Assembly (NCBI GenBank): GCA_017560305.1
Contig: JAFYOF010000004.1
Coordinates: 1 to 24,093, forward strand
Direction: 5' to 3'
Source: Alistipes sp.
GTDB lineage: Bacteria > Bacteroidota > Bacteroidia > Bacteroidales > Rikenellaceae
DNA: 24,093 bases
Both the position numbers and the translations under genes were made by a program. Positions 7,425 to 16,007 of this stretch are shown here, piece by piece; the first letter of the stretch is position 1; each line of letters begins with the position of its first letter. Under the pieces are notes generated by a model. It made no database searches, was not told where the DNA came from, and saw nothing but the letters and a program-made list of their open reading frames with translations.

Positions 7425-8435
7425 ATGATTACACATTTGAAAAACCATCCGCTAAAGGAGCTCAACAGCTTCGGCGTTGACGAGCAGGCGGATAGCATTA
7501 TATGTTTTGACAAGAAGGAGGATCTCAACACGATCTTCGCTCAGGGCTGCGAGCCCGAAAAATGGTATGTGTTGGGTGGAGGAAACAACATTCTCTTCAC
7601 CCAGCGCTTCGCAGGCACGCTCATAAAGCCTACGGGCAAGGCTATCAACATCAAGGTGCAGTTCGAGGATTACATCATCATCGAGGCTGAGGCTGGTGTT
7701 GAGTGGGACGACCTTGTCGAGTGGAGCGTGGAGCGCAACCTCTGGGGAATGGAGAACCTCTCTTTGATTCCTGGCTCGGTGGGTGCGGCCCCCGTGCAGA
7801 ACATCGGAGCCTATGGTGCCGAGGCGAAGGATGTGATTGAGCGCGTCCACTACTTCAGCACCAAGGACCTCAAGCACCACACCATAGGCAACGCCGAGTG
7901 CAGATTTGCCTACCGCGACAGCATCTTCAAGCAGGAGTTGAAGGGCAACGCCATCATCACATCGGTGGAGTTCCGCCTCAGCAAGTCATCGCAGCCAAAC
8001 CTCGGCTATGGCGACCTGCAGCGAGAGGTGGAGAGCCGTGGCGGCGCTACGCTGAAGAACATCCGCGAGGCGGTGTGCGCCATCCGCTCATCGAAGCTCC
8101 CCGACACAAAGGTACTGGGCAATGCTGGCAGTTTCTTCAAAAACCCAATCGTGGGCAAGGAGGTCGGCGAGCGCTTAAAGAGCGAGTATGAGAATATGCC
8201 ACTCTACCCCGTATCGGAGTCAAAGTGCAAACTCGCCGCTGGCTGGCTTATCGACCAGTCGGGACTGAAGGGCTACCGCACGGGCAATGTGGGCGTACAC
8301 GAGCGTCAGGCGCTGGTGCTGGTGAACTATGGCGGTGCTACGGGAGGCGAGGTCATCGCCCTCTCGGACTATGTGCGAGCGAAGGTAAACGAGAAGTTTG
8401 GCATCACGATTGACCCCGAAGTAAATATATTATAA
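7425..8435 (+). CDS. murB: UDP-N-acetylenolpyruvoylglucosamine reductase
   Basis: MurB is a cytoplasmic FAD enzyme. It uses NADPH to reduce UDP-GlcNAc-enolpyruvate to UDP-MurNAc, the second committed step of peptidoglycan synthesis. The 336-residue protein has the FAD-binding GGGNNIL (51-57), the diphosphate-binding PGSVGAAPVQNIGAYG (116-131), R164 in YRDS, S236 in NAGSFFKNP (the proton donor), and E332 in PEVNIL near the C-terminus. The extended YRDSIFK loop and the length mark the type I (E. coli-like) form. It starts five bases after the tricorn-like gene and ends nine bases before tilS, so it is translated from the same message. The start codon is the first ATG after the tricorn stop and begins the conserved LKNHPLKELNSFG segment. 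Confidence 0.97.
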   Translation: MITHLKNHPLKELNSFGVDEQADSIICFDKKEDLNTIFAQGCEPEKWYVLGGGNNILFTQRFAGTLIKPTGKAINIKVQFEDYIIIEAEAGVEWDDLVEWSVERNLWGMENLSLIPGSVGAAPVQNIGAYGAEAKDVIERVHYFSTKDLKHHTIGNAECRFAYRDSIFKQELKGNAIITSVEFRLSKSSQPNLGYGDLQREVESRGGATLKNIREAVCAIRSSKLPDTKVLGNAGSFFKNPIVGKEVGERLKSEYENMPLYPVSESKCKLAAGWLIDQSGLKGYRTGNVGVHERQALVLVNYGGATGGEVIALSDYVRAKVNEKFGITIDPEVNIL

Positions 8436-8444
8436 GCAGAAGAT

Positions 8445-9794
8445 ATGGCTGCAACATTGATTGATAAATTTCAAGAGTACGCCACACGCAATGAACTCTT
8501 CACCAAGCAGGACAAGATTCTGCTGACCGTGTCGGGAGGTGTGGACTCTATGGTGCTGATGTCGCTCTGCGTCAACAGCGGCTACACCGTGGGCGTGGCA
8601 CACTGCAACTTCTGCCTGCGTGGTGCGGAGAGCGACGAGGATGAGATTCTCGTTCAGGAGCGCGCCCGCAAGTATGGCATCGAGTGCCACACGCGCCGTT
8701 TCGACACCACTGGCGAGATGGAACTCACGGGAGAGTCGATGGAGATGGCGGCACGCCGCTTGCGCTACACCTGGTTTTATGAATTGTGCCAGAAGCACGG
8801 CTACACGGTAATTGCCGTGGCGCACCACATAGACGACTCCATAGAGACATTCTTTATCAACCTGCTGCGAGGCACAGGTCTGCGCGGACTCACGGGCATC
8901 CACAATCAGGTGGGTCGCGTAGTGCGTCCGATGATGTTCGCTACACGCAAGGAAATTTTGGACTATGCCCTGCACAAGCATATCCCCTTCCGCGAGGACT
9001 CGTCGAACAAATCGACAAAATATCTGCGTAACAAGATACGCCTGGGCTTAACGCCCCGCATCCGCGAGATTAACCCTCGCTTTCCGTTCATTATGTATCG
9101 CAACATCGAGCGACTGATGGCGGCACAGCGCTTCATCGACTGCGCCATCGACAACATCTACGCCGATGTGGCAACCGAGCAGGATGGCATACACACCATC
9201 CACATCGACAGAATTATGCACGCTGGCTCGCGCGACTTTGTGATATACGAGATTCTCTCCTCGCGCTTCGGCTTCAAGGGCGACACCGTGGATGGACTCT
9301 GCAAGGCGCTCTCGGCGGATAACTCGGGCAAGAGATTCTACTCACGCAGCCACACCGCCTATGTCGACCGTGGCAACATCGTCGTAACAAAGATTCAGGA
9401 GGAGGATGCGTGCGAGGTGAAGGTGCAGCGAGGTCAGCAAAGAGTCTACTGTGGCAACTCGGTGCTCTACTTCGAGTTGTGTGACATCGACAGCCTGACG
9501 ACCTACAACACCCCCGACAATGTGGCGTTGCTCGACGCCGACAAGATAGAATATCCGCTCACGCTGCGCCGCTGGTGCGATGGCGACAGTTTCATCCCTT
9601 TCGGTATGACCGGCAGAAAGAAGGTGAGCGACTACCTCATTGACCACAAGGTCTCAATGCCCGAGAAGAAGCGCCAGTTTGTGATGCTCTCGGCGGGCGA
9701 AATTGCGTGGCTCGTGGGCCGACGCATAGCCGACGATGTGCGCATAACAAGCTCAACGGAGACCGTTCTCCGCATTACAAAAGAGATTATTTAA
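8445..9794 (+). CDS. tilS: tRNA(Ile)-lysidine synthase
   Basis: TilS attaches lysine to C34 of the CAU-anticodon isoleucine tRNA, using ATP, so that the tRNA reads AUA. The change is essential in most bacteria. The 449-residue protein has the PP-loop ATP-binding motif SGGVDS at residues 30-35, VAHCNFCLRG shortly after, and AVAHHIDDSIETFFINLLRGTGLRGL, the family's second signature. The last 90 residues are the TilS C-terminal domain (RRWCDGDSFIPFGMTGRKKVSDYL). Length is normal for the family. Nine bases separate it from murB and ten from holA. Confidence 0.97.
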   Translation: MAATLIDKFQEYATRNELFTKQDKILLTVSGGVDSMVLMSLCVNSGYTVGVAHCNFCLRGAESDEDEILVQERARKYGIECHTRRFDTTGEMELTGESMEMAARRLRYTWFYELCQKHGYTVIAVAHHIDDSIETFFINLLRGTGLRGLTGIHNQVGRVVRPMMFATRKEILDYALHKHIPFREDSSNKSTKYLRNKIRLGLTPRIREINPRFPFIMYRNIERLMAAQRFIDCAIDNIYADVATEQDGIHTIHIDRIMHAGSRDFVIYEILSSRFGFKGDTVDGLCKALSADNSGKRFYSRSHTAYVDRGNIVVTKIQEEDACEVKVQRGQQRVYCGNSVLYFELCDIDSLTTYNTPDNVALLDADKIEYPLTLRRWCDGDSFIPFGMTGRKKVSDYLIDHKVSMPEKKRQFVMLSAGEIAWLVGRRIADDVRITSSTETVLRITKEII

Positions 9795-9804
9795 CCTTTA
9801 GCCA

Positions 9805-10875
9805 ATGGCAAAATCTACACTTAAATTCAAGGATAGCGTCGCAGAATATGAACGCATCAGCGCCTCAATCGCCAAACGAGAGTTCGCTCCTATCTACCTG
9901 CTGATGGGTGAGGAGAGCTACTTCATCGACCGATTGAGCGATGCGCTGGCGCAAACCATCCTCTCACCAGCCGAGCAGGCCTTCAACCAGATTACGGTCT
10001 ATGGCAAGGACAGCGAGGCGGGGCAGATTGTGAACCTCTGCCGCCAGATGCCTATGATGGGCGCCTATGAGGTAATCATCGTCAAGGAGGCGCAGCAGTT
10101 GAAGCAGATTGAGAACCTGTCACACTACACCTCGAAGCCTCAACCCTCGACCATTCTTATCATCTGCCACAAGGAGAAGAGCATCGACAAGCGCTCGGCA
10201 CTCTACAAGCAGTGTCTGAAATCGGGCGTGGTGTTTGAGTCGGTGCGTCCACGAGACTATGAACTACCCAAGTGGCTGGAGCAGTTCATCTCACGCCGAG
10301 GGTTGAAAATCAGCGCCAAGGCTGTACAGATGCTCTCTGACCACCTCGGCTGCGACATCGCAAAGATTTCCAACGAGTTGGATAAGTTGATGGTCTCGCT
10401 GCCAGCAGGCACAAAGGAGATTACCGACTTAGACATCGAGCGCAATGTGGGCATCTCGAAGGATTTCAACAACTTCGAGCTCTGCAACGCCGTTGCTATG
10501 CAGGATATGAAGCGAGCAATGAGCATCGCTGACCACTTCGCACGCAACACCAAGGATAACCCTCTGTTGCTTACTATAATGGCTCTTTTCGGATTGTTCC
10601 GCGACATCTTCATCGTCAACGACCTACGCTGGCAGGAGAAGTATAAGCGTGTGCCATTCCCTACGGATATGGATTTGATGCGCATACTGAAGAAGAGCAA
10701 CCTCTACGCCATTGGCGAGATCAAGCAGCAGGCTTCACGCTGGAACAACCGCAAGGTCTTCGGCGTACTCGCCCTCCTGCGTGAGTACGATGGCAAGAGC
10801 AAGGGTCTGGACAACGGCGGTATGAACGATGGCGAGCTGTTGCGCGAACTATTGTTGAAGATATTTATGCTTTAG
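9805..10875 (+). CDS. holA: DNA polymerase III subunit delta
   Basis: HolA is the wrench subunit of the clamp loader. It opens the beta sliding clamp at primed DNA. The 356-residue protein has the expected N-terminal segment APIYLLMGEESYFIDRLSDA (residues 28-47), which aligns with the degenerate ATPase domain of delta. It also has VVFESVRPRDYELPKWL with its helical follow-up, and the conserved C-terminal KKSNLYAIGEIKQQASRWNNRKVF region. There is no functional Walker A motif, as is normal for delta. The gene lies ten bases after tilS and three bases before the next start, in the middle of the six-gene operon. Confidence 0.93.
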   Translation: MAKSTLKFKDSVAEYERISASIAKREFAPIYLLMGEESYFIDRLSDALAQTILSPAEQAFNQITVYGKDSEAGQIVNLCRQMPMMGAYEVIIVKEAQQLKQIENLSHYTSKPQPSTILIICHKEKSIDKRSALYKQCLKSGVVFESVRPRDYELPKWLEQFISRRGLKISAKAVQMLSDHLGCDIAKISNELDKLMVSLPAGTKEITDLDIERNVGISKDFNNFELCNAVAMQDMKRAMSIADHFARNTKDNPLLLTIMALFGLFRDIFIVNDLRWQEKYKRVPFPTDMDLMRILKKSNLYAIGEIKQQASRWNNRKVFGVLALLREYDGKSKGLDNGGMNDGELLRELLLKIFML

Positions 10876-10878
10876 GCG

Positions 10879-11655
10879 GTGACTTTGCAGGCGAAATATA
10901 TGATTCTCAACGGGGAGTTGCTCGAGTGGCGACACCTTGACACACCTTATGTCTACCAGCAGATTCACACCCTCGCCCACAAGGCACGCCACACGGCCGA
11001 CCACCTAAGAATAGTAAGCGACGCTGCCTCACGCCTCTTTGCCCTGCAGTGCGACCTCTCGCGCCGCGAGGTGGAGCAGCAGATTGAGCAGTTGCTCGCG
11101 GCAAACCACTCGACACGCCAGACATCCATCTGCGTAACGATAAAACTATACTCTTCGGGCGACTACTCACTCGAGGAGAGCGCCACTTCAATCTACAGCG
11201 GCTATGTGCTGCGCAGCCTGCGCCCCGAGGCGACATTCATCTCCTCGACAGCACCGCTGGGCGACTACCCCACCTCGGCTATGGAGTCTACGCGCGCACT
11301 GATGCGCGAGATTGCCTCGGCACGCGACCTCCATCACCTGATAATGGTAAATCCCGCGGGCGAGGTTGTCACCGACAGCACCGAGCCACTCTTCATCGTC
11401 AAGGGCTACACACTGAGTTTTCCGCAGGTGGCGACGCCATCGGTTGAGCAGATGATTATCGAACGGGCTGCCCACTCGCTGGATTTCACGGTTGAGCACA
11501 AAGCCTTGAGCGTAGAGATGCTGAAGCAGGCCGATGAGGTGCTCACGGCATCGTGGCAGGGCATATCAGCCATTGCGCACATCGACTCAAAGCCCTATAT
11601 GGCAATCATCGCCGAGCGACTGGCACAAGAAATAGAGAATAAGGAGAAACGATAA
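10879..11655 (+). CDS. Class IV aminotransferase-like protein lacking the PLP lysine
   Basis: The 258-residue cytoplasmic protein follows the pattern of class IV (branched-chain/aminodeoxychorismate lyase-type) PLP enzymes. An opening YMILNGELLEW matches the family's ...NGE start. A C-terminal half contains MVNPAGEVVTDSTEPLFIVKG (about 156-176), then a stretch like LSVEMLKQADEVLTASWQGISAIAHIDSKPY (about 208-238). Where the PLP-binding lysine should stand, a dozen residues before the MREIASARD helix, the sequence is DYPTSAMESTRALMREI, with no lysine. It may have lost catalysis or do something else. I took the GTG at 10879, three bases after holA. The ATG at 10900 (MILNGELLEW) is equally possible and perhaps likelier, because GTG starts are rare here. 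The assignment rests on pattern only. Confidence 0.55.
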   Translation: MTLQAKYMILNGELLEWRHLDTPYVYQQIHTLAHKARHTADHLRIVSDAASRLFALQCDLSRREVEQQIEQLLAANHSTRQTSICVTIKLYSSGDYSLEESATSIYSGYVLRSLRPEATFISSTAPLGDYPTSAMESTRALMREIASARDLHHLIMVNPAGEVVTDSTEPLFIVKGYTLSFPQVATPSVEQMIIERAAHSLDFTVEHKALSVEMLKQADEVLTASWQGISAIAHIDSKPYMAIIAERLAQEIENKEKR

Positions 11656-11659
11656 AATA

Positions 11660-12136
11660 ATGAAAACTGCAATTTTCCCAGGGTCATTCGACCCCTTCAC
11701 TTTAGGCCACGAGGCAATCGTCGAGCAGGCGTTGAGACTATTCGACAATGTGGTCATTGCCATAGGCGACAATGTGAGCAAAAACTCGCTTTTGAGCCTG
11801 AAGAATCGTCTGCGACTCATCCGCCGACTCTACGAAAACAACCCCAAGGTGCAGTGCGTGGCATACTCAACCCTCACGGGAGAGCTCGCCCGCGAGTTAG
11901 GCGCACAGGCTATCATCCGAGGCGTGCGCAACACCATTGACTTTGAGTATGAGCGCACAATGGCGCAGACCAACAGCCGCCTCTTCCCCGAACTTTCGAC
12001 TGTCATTCTGCTCACTCCGCCCCATCTTGCCGATGTGTCATCATCTACGGTACGCGAGTTGCTTCACTTCGGTCAGGATATCACTGAGTTGATGCCCGAA
12101 GGCGTTGACCTGAGCAACTACCTTGAGGAGCAATAG
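11660..12136 (+). CDS. coaD: Phosphopantetheine adenylyltransferase
   Basis: CoaD transfers AMP from ATP to 4'-phosphopantetheine, giving dephospho-CoA in the fourth step of coenzyme A synthesis. The 158-residue length is standard. The nucleotidyltransferase signature FPGSFDPFTLGH ends with T14-x-G-H17, and the second motif SSSTVREL (from residue 127) holds the ATP triphosphate. IIRGVRNTIDFEYE is the family's central segment. It is the last gene of the operon, four bases after the aminotransferase-like gene. coaBC, which makes its substrate precursor, lies in the minus-strand operon at the right end of the window. Confidence 0.97.
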   Translation: MKTAIFPGSFDPFTLGHEAIVEQALRLFDNVVIAIGDNVSKNSLLSLKNRLRLIRRLYENNPKVQCVAYSTLTGELARELGAQAIIRGVRNTIDFEYERTMAQTNSRLFPELSTVILLTPPHLADVSSSTVRELLHFGQDITELMPEGVDLSNYLEEQ

Positions 12137-12151
12137 CACGCGGGGCAATAT

Positions 12152-12182
12152 TTTGCAAATCACGATATTATTACTATTTTTG
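12152..12182 (+). promoter_or_regulatory. Bacteroidota-type promoter of lpxD
   Basis: TTTG (12152-12155), 19 bases, then TATTTTTG (12175-12182): a full match to the phylum consensus, 29 bases before the lpxD start codon. It separates lpxD from the coaD-ending operon. Confidence 0.8.
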
Positions 12183-12211
12183 CGAACTAAAGCAAACTAA
12201 AAACTGACTAT

Positions 12212-13234
12212 ATGGAATTTACAGCGGAAATGATTGCTGGCTTGCTCGGTGGCAGCATTGTCGGCGATAAGAACGCAGCGGTACACACCGTTTCATCCAT
12301 CGAAGGTGGCAAGAAGGGTGCGCTGACATACCTTTCAAACCCAAAATATGAGGAGTACATCTACTCTACAGAAGCATCTATCGTACTGGTTGGCAACGAC
12401 TTCGAGCCAAAGCAGGAGGTTGCAGCAACACTCATCAAGTTGCCCGATGTGGGCGCTGCCGTACTGAAACTTCTTGAGATGTACAACGCTATGAAGCCCC
12501 AGAAGAAGGGCATCAGCAAGATGGCTTCAATCTCGGAGAAGGCAACCATTGGCGAGAACTGCTACATCGGCGACTTCGCAGTAATCGAGGCAGGAGCAGT
12601 AATCGGCGATGGCGCAAAGATTTACCCACAGGTATATGTGGGCGATGGCGTGAAGGTTGGCGCTGGCACCACACTCTACCCAGGCGTGAAGATTTACGAG
12701 GGTTGCCGTGTGGGCGCGAACTGCATCATCCACGCCGGCGCTGTGATTGGTGCTGATGGTTTCGGCTTCCTGCCAAAGCCAGATGGCACATTCGACAAGA
12801 TTCCACAGCTGGGTAATGTAATCATCGAGGATAATGTGGAGATTGGTGCCAACACCTGCGTTGACCGCGCAAAGACCGACTCGACAATCATCCGCAAGGG
12901 CGTGAAGCTCGACAACCTCATCCAGATTGGTCACAATGTGGAGATTGGCGAGAACACCGTTTCATCGGCACAGACAGGTATTGCTGGCACAACAAAGGTG
13001 GGTCACAACTGCTTCATCGCAGGTCAGGTGGGTATCGCCGACCATGTGGTTGTGGGTAACTATGTAAAGATTGGTTCGCAGTCGGGCATCGACAAGAATG
13101 TACCAGATGGCGAGATTCGCTTCGGCAGCCCAGCCTTGGCGGGTATCAACTACCACCGCTCGTTTGCAGTGTTCAAGGAGTTGCCAGAGTTGCGTCGCAG
13201 AGTGGCAGCATTGGAGAAGGAGATTAACAAATAA
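12212..13234 (+). CDS. lpxD: UDP-3-O-(3-hydroxyacyl)glucosamine N-acyltransferase
   Basis: LpxD adds the second 3-hydroxyacyl chain, from acyl-carrier protein, to UDP-3-O-acyl-glucosamine in lipid A synthesis. The 340-residue protein has an N-terminal substrate-binding domain (to about residue 95). About ten hexapeptide repeats of the left-handed beta-helix follow ([20 protein letters not shown] and onward, about 105-300), then a C-terminal helix ([14 protein letters not shown]). H241 in [10 protein letters not shown] matches the catalytic histidine, H239 in E. coli. It has its own promoter and is followed after 24 bases by a TlpA-like lipoprotein gene. The usual partners lpxC/fabZ and lpxA are absent here, so they must lie elsewhere. 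Confidence 0.95.
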   Translation: MEFTAEMIAGLLGGSIVGDKNAAVHTVSSIEGGKKGALTYLSNPKYEEYIYSTEASIVLVGNDFEPKQEVAATLIKLPDVGAAVLKLLEMYNAMKPQKKGISKMASISEKATIGENCYIGDFAVIEAGAVIGDGAKIYPQVYVGDGVKVGAGTTLYPGVKIYEGCRVGANCIIHAGAVIGADGFGFLPKPDGTFDKIPQLGNVIIEDNVEIGANTCVDRAKTDSTIIRKGVKLDNLIQIGHNVEIGENTVSSAQTGIAGTTKVGHNCFIAGQVGIADHVVVGNYVKIGSQSGIDKNVPDGEIRFGSPALAGINYHRSFAVFKELPELRRRVAALEKEINK

Positions 13235-13258
13235 AAAAATAACCAAACAAAGATTAAA

Positions 13259-14299
13259 ATGAAGAAGATTTTTGTAATAGCAATGGCGGCTGCGGCTATG
13301 GTTAGCTGCGGCAGCGCTACGAAGTACACTATCACTGGTACTTCTGAGGAGTTTGTTGATGGCAAGTGGGCTTGGCTCGGTCATCAGGAAGGTCGTGAGT
13401 TCGTTAAGAGCGACTCTGTGGAGATCGTTGGCAACACATTCACATTGAAGGGTAATGTAGAGTCACCTTACAGCGCTTATGTTGTTATCGGTGAGCCTAA
13501 CGCACGCCCAGATATGCGTGTAGAGGTGTTGGTTGAGCCAGGTAACATCGAGGTTAAGAAGCTCGACCCAGAGCACCGCTCTTACAGCGCAGTAGGTACA
13601 CTTTTGAACGACCGCCTGGCTGAACTCCACGCTGCACAGTGGGAGCTCCGCAAGAACAACGGTTCACAGGAGGAGTATATGGCAGGTATGAAGTCTACTA
13701 TCGTTGAGAACGCTGACAACGCACTCGGCTTGAAGCTCTTCAAGGAGACTTACTACTACTATGAGCCGCAGGAGATTCTCGACATCATCGCTACCCTGCC
13801 AGAGGCTACTCAGGTTGAGGAATCAATCGCAAAGATTAAGGCTTCTGCAGAGCAGGCTTTGAAGGTTACTCCAGGCAACCCTTACATCGACATCGTTGAG
13901 AAGAACGCTGACGGCAAGGAGATTACTCTCAAGAGCGTTATCGAGAACAAGAAGAACAAGTATGTATTGGTTGACTTCTGGGCTTCTTGGTGCGGTCCTT
14001 GTATGGCTGAGGTACCACACTTGAAGGAGACTTACAACGCTTACCACAAGAAGGGCTTTGAAATCTACGGCATCTCACTCGACCGTGCTCGTGAGCCTTG
14101 GTTGAACGCAATCGAGAGCAAGGAGATGAACTGGATTCATGTCAGCGCATTGAAGTACTGGGAGAGCGAGGCACGCGACAACTACGCTGTGAACTCTATC
14201 CCATCGAACTACCTCGTTGACTGCTCAACTGGCGAGATTATCGCTACTCAGTTGCGTGGCGAGGATTTGAAAGCAAAGATTGCAGAGTTGCTCAAGTAA
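13259..14299 (+). CDS. TlpA/ResA-type thioredoxin-like lipoprotein
   Basis: The 346-residue protein has a lipoprotein signal ending MVSC, with the lipidated cysteine at residue 17, so it is anchored in the inner or outer membrane facing the periplasm. A beta-rich N-terminal domain (about 22-110) looks like DUF4369, common before Bacteroidota thioredoxin domains. A helical linker follows, then a thioredoxin domain from about residue 205 with the redox motif WCGPC (244-248) and a SIPSNYLVD segment holding the cis-proline. It probably reduces or isomerises disulfides of exported proteins. It follows lpxD after 24 bases without a promoter and ends at a strong terminator. Its codon use leans to GTT, GCT and ACT more than lpxD, which suggests high expression rather than foreign origin. 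Confidence 0.88.
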   Translation: MKKIFVIAMAAAAMVSCGSATKYTITGTSEEFVDGKWAWLGHQEGREFVKSDSVEIVGNTFTLKGNVESPYSAYVVIGEPNARPDMRVEVLVEPGNIEVKKLDPEHRSYSAVGTLLNDRLAELHAAQWELRKNNGSQEEYMAGMKSTIVENADNALGLKLFKETYYYYEPQEILDIIATLPEATQVEESIAKIKASAEQALKVTPGNPYIDIVEKNADGKEITLKSVIENKKNKYVLVDFWASWCGPCMAEVPHLKETYNAYHKKGFEIYGISLDRAREPWLNAIESKEMNWIHVSALKYWESEARDNYAVNSIPSNYLVDCSTGEIIATQLRGEDLKAKIAELLK

Positions 14300-14320
14300 G
14301 ATTTTTCAAAAAATAGGTTA

Positions 14321-14357
14321 AGGGCTGTCTAACCGAGTACGGTTAGCAGCCCTTTTT
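14321..14357 (+). terminator. Rho-independent terminator after the lpxD-thioredoxin operon
   Basis: AGGGCTG pairs with CAGCCCT and CTAACCG with CGGTTAG around an AGTA loop, with one bulged T, followed by five T. It starts 21 bases after the stop codon. Confidence 0.92.
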
Positions 14358-14358
14358 G

Positions 14359-14390
14359 TTTGCAGTTTCGACAATAAAATGCTATTTTTG
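14359..14390 (+). promoter_or_regulatory. Bacteroidota-type promoter of the secreted protein-ruvC pair
   Basis: TTTG (14359-14362), 20 bases, then TATTTTTG (14383-14390). It directly follows the terminator T-run. The start codon is 17 bases downstream, giving a very short leader. Confidence 0.7.
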
Positions 14391-14407
14391 TATAAAGATT
14401 TTGGCTT

Positions 14408-15352
14408 ATGAAAAGAGTGTTTCTGTTTGTTGTGATGCTGCTTGTGGCGGGCATAAGTTCGGCGCAGCAGAGCGACAACTTCATCGAAATAGGCAACGGC
14501 AACATACGCCTGCGCCAGGACCTCACGCGAGGCGGTGCTATATGCTACCTCTCGCTTGCCGGGGCGGAGCGTAACCTTGTGAATATCTGCGACGAGGGTC
14601 GCTACATCCAGCAGTCATACTACGCAGGTAATGTCATCAACCGCCAGGCCGATGGGCAGTGCCCCACCTGGTCGCCCTGGGCGTGGAATCCCATTCAGGT
14701 GGGCGACTATGCACGCAACCGCGCAGAGATTATAGAGTGCCAACAAAGGGGCAGAAGCACCTATGTAAAGTGCATTCCTATGTTGTGGGATATGAACAAC
14801 CACCCCGCCGAAGCCACTATGGAGCAATGGACCTCCGTAAAGGGCAATGTCATCAGCGTGAAAAACCGCCTTGCGTGCCACCGCACCGACGACATCTACG
14901 GCGAGGAGAGAGCCTGCGATCAGGAGATTCCAGCCGTTTACCTTATCTCGGCGCTGAAAAACCTACACTCCTACTTTGGCGATGCACCCTTCACCTCAGC
15001 TCCTGCCGAGCAGACCGAGGTGCAGCAGATTATCATCGGCGACCCAGAGCACTTCTGGGGACAATACCCCACAGTAACGGAGCAATGGATGGCATTCACC
15101 GACGATAATGGCTGGGGCGTGGCGGTCTACTCCCCCTCGGCAACATCCTTCCTTGCGGGCAGGTTTGACGATAACCTTGAGGGCGATGCCTTGAGTGCTG
15201 CGACATCCTACATCGCACCCCTGCGCACCGAGCGCCTGAAAAAAGACTCCACTATGGAGTATGAATATTATCTCATCGTCGGCACGATAGAGGAGATACG
15301 CAACCAGATATATAAAATCAAACGCAAGAGCGAGCGAAATGGCAGAAAATAG
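14408..15352 (+). CDS. Secreted protein of an uncharacterised, probably beta-sandwich family
   Basis: The 314-residue protein has a signal peptide (about residues 1-19, ending SSAQ) and no lipobox, so it is likely periplasmic. I cannot name a family. It is rich in aromatic residues and short beta-like stretches. Striking segments are ICDEGRYIQQSYYAGNVINR, WAWNPIQVGDYARN, QEIPAVYLISALKNLHSYFG and TEQWMAFTDDNGWGVAVYSP. They look like a carbohydrate-handling beta-sandwich seen in secreted proteins of Bacteroidota and Planctomycetes, and a sugar-binding or hydrolytic role is only a guess. Its last 14 bases overlap the start of ruvC in another frame, so the two are translationally linked. The C-terminus is basic (KIKRKSERNGRK). 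The start follows a good promoter by 17 bases. Confidence 0.75.
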   Translation: MKRVFLFVVMLLVAGISSAQQSDNFIEIGNGNIRLRQDLTRGGAICYLSLAGAERNLVNICDEGRYIQQSYYAGNVINRQADGQCPTWSPWAWNPIQVGDYARNRAEIIECQQRGRSTYVKCIPMLWDMNNHPAEATMEQWTSVKGNVISVKNRLACHRTDDIYGEERACDQEIPAVYLISALKNLHSYFGDAPFTSAPAEQTEVQQIIIGDPEHFWGQYPTVTEQWMAFTDDNGWGVAVYSPSATSFLAGRFDDNLEGDALSAATSYIAPLRTERLKKDSTMEYEYYLIVGTIEEIRNQIYKIKRKSERNGRK

Positions 15353-15953
15353 TACAACATACCGCATAATGGGCATTGACCCAGGCACAAACTATATGGG
15401 CTACGGCATCATCGAGGTGGAGGGCAAGACTCTTCGCTCGGTTGTGATGGGCGACATCGACCTGCACACGATGAGCGACCCCTACCGCAAACTGCGCTAC
15501 ATCTTCGACCGCGTGAGCAAGCTCATCGAGGACTACGACCCCAAGGAGGTGGCGCTGGAGTCACCATTCTTCGGTACTAATGTGCAGAGTATGCTCAAGT
15601 TAGGTCGCGCGCAGGGTGTGGCTATGGCGGCGGCACTGACCCACGACAAGGAGGTCTTTGAGTATGCCCCATCGCGCGTGAAACTCGCCATCACGGGCTC
15701 TGGCTCGGCATCGAAAGAGCAGGTGGCGGCAATCGTCAAGAGTATGCTCAAGCTGGAGTATATGCCCCGCCGACTGGATGCTACCGATGGTATGGCGGTA
15801 GCTATGTGTCACTACTTCACAGCCCGCACGCCTATCTCCCAGGCGATGGGTCCTGCCCGTGTGAAAGGTCTCGGCGGAGGCAAAAAAGCGGCAAAAGGGT
15901 CATCTTCGTGGGAAACATTCATAAAACAAAACCCCGAACGCGAGATAAAGTGA
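15339..15953 (+). CDS. ruvC: Crossover junction endodeoxyribonuclease RuvC
   Basis: RuvC resolves Holliday junctions after branch migration by RuvAB, cutting symmetrically related strands. All four metal-binding acids are visible: D14 in GIDPG, E74 in ALESPFF, and D147 and D150 in DATDGMAVAMCH. They match D7, E66, D138 and D141 of E. coli. The 204-residue length fits, including a Gly/Lys/Ser-rich tail past residue 170. The start codon lies inside the end of the upstream secreted-protein gene (14-base overlap), so RuvC is probably made by translational coupling. ATG at 15369 (MGIDPG) would give a shorter protein and is less likely. ruvA and ruvB are not in the window. Confidence 0.96.
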   Translation: MAENSTTYRIMGIDPGTNYMGYGIIEVEGKTLRSVVMGDIDLHTMSDPYRKLRYIFDRVSKLIEDYDPKEVALESPFFGTNVQSMLKLGRAQGVAMAAALTHDKEVFEYAPSRVKLAITGSGSASKEQVAAIVKSMLKLEYMPRRLDATDGMAVAMCHYFTARTPISQAMGPARVKGLGGGKKAAKGSSSWETFIKQNPEREIK

Positions 15954-15965
15954 GAAAATTTTTCT

Positions 15966-15973
15966 TAACTTTG
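15966..15973 (+). promoter_or_regulatory. -7 promoter element of the GNAT-thioredoxin-gcvT operon
   Basis: TAACTTTG fits TAnnTTTG, 13 bases after the ruvC stop. No TTTG lies at the usual spacing. Transcription would start near 15980, which rules out the in-frame GTG at 15975 as the start of the next gene. Confidence 0.6.
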
Positions 15974-16007
15974 GGTGTTAAAACCGACTTTAAACTACCA
16001 ACGGAAT

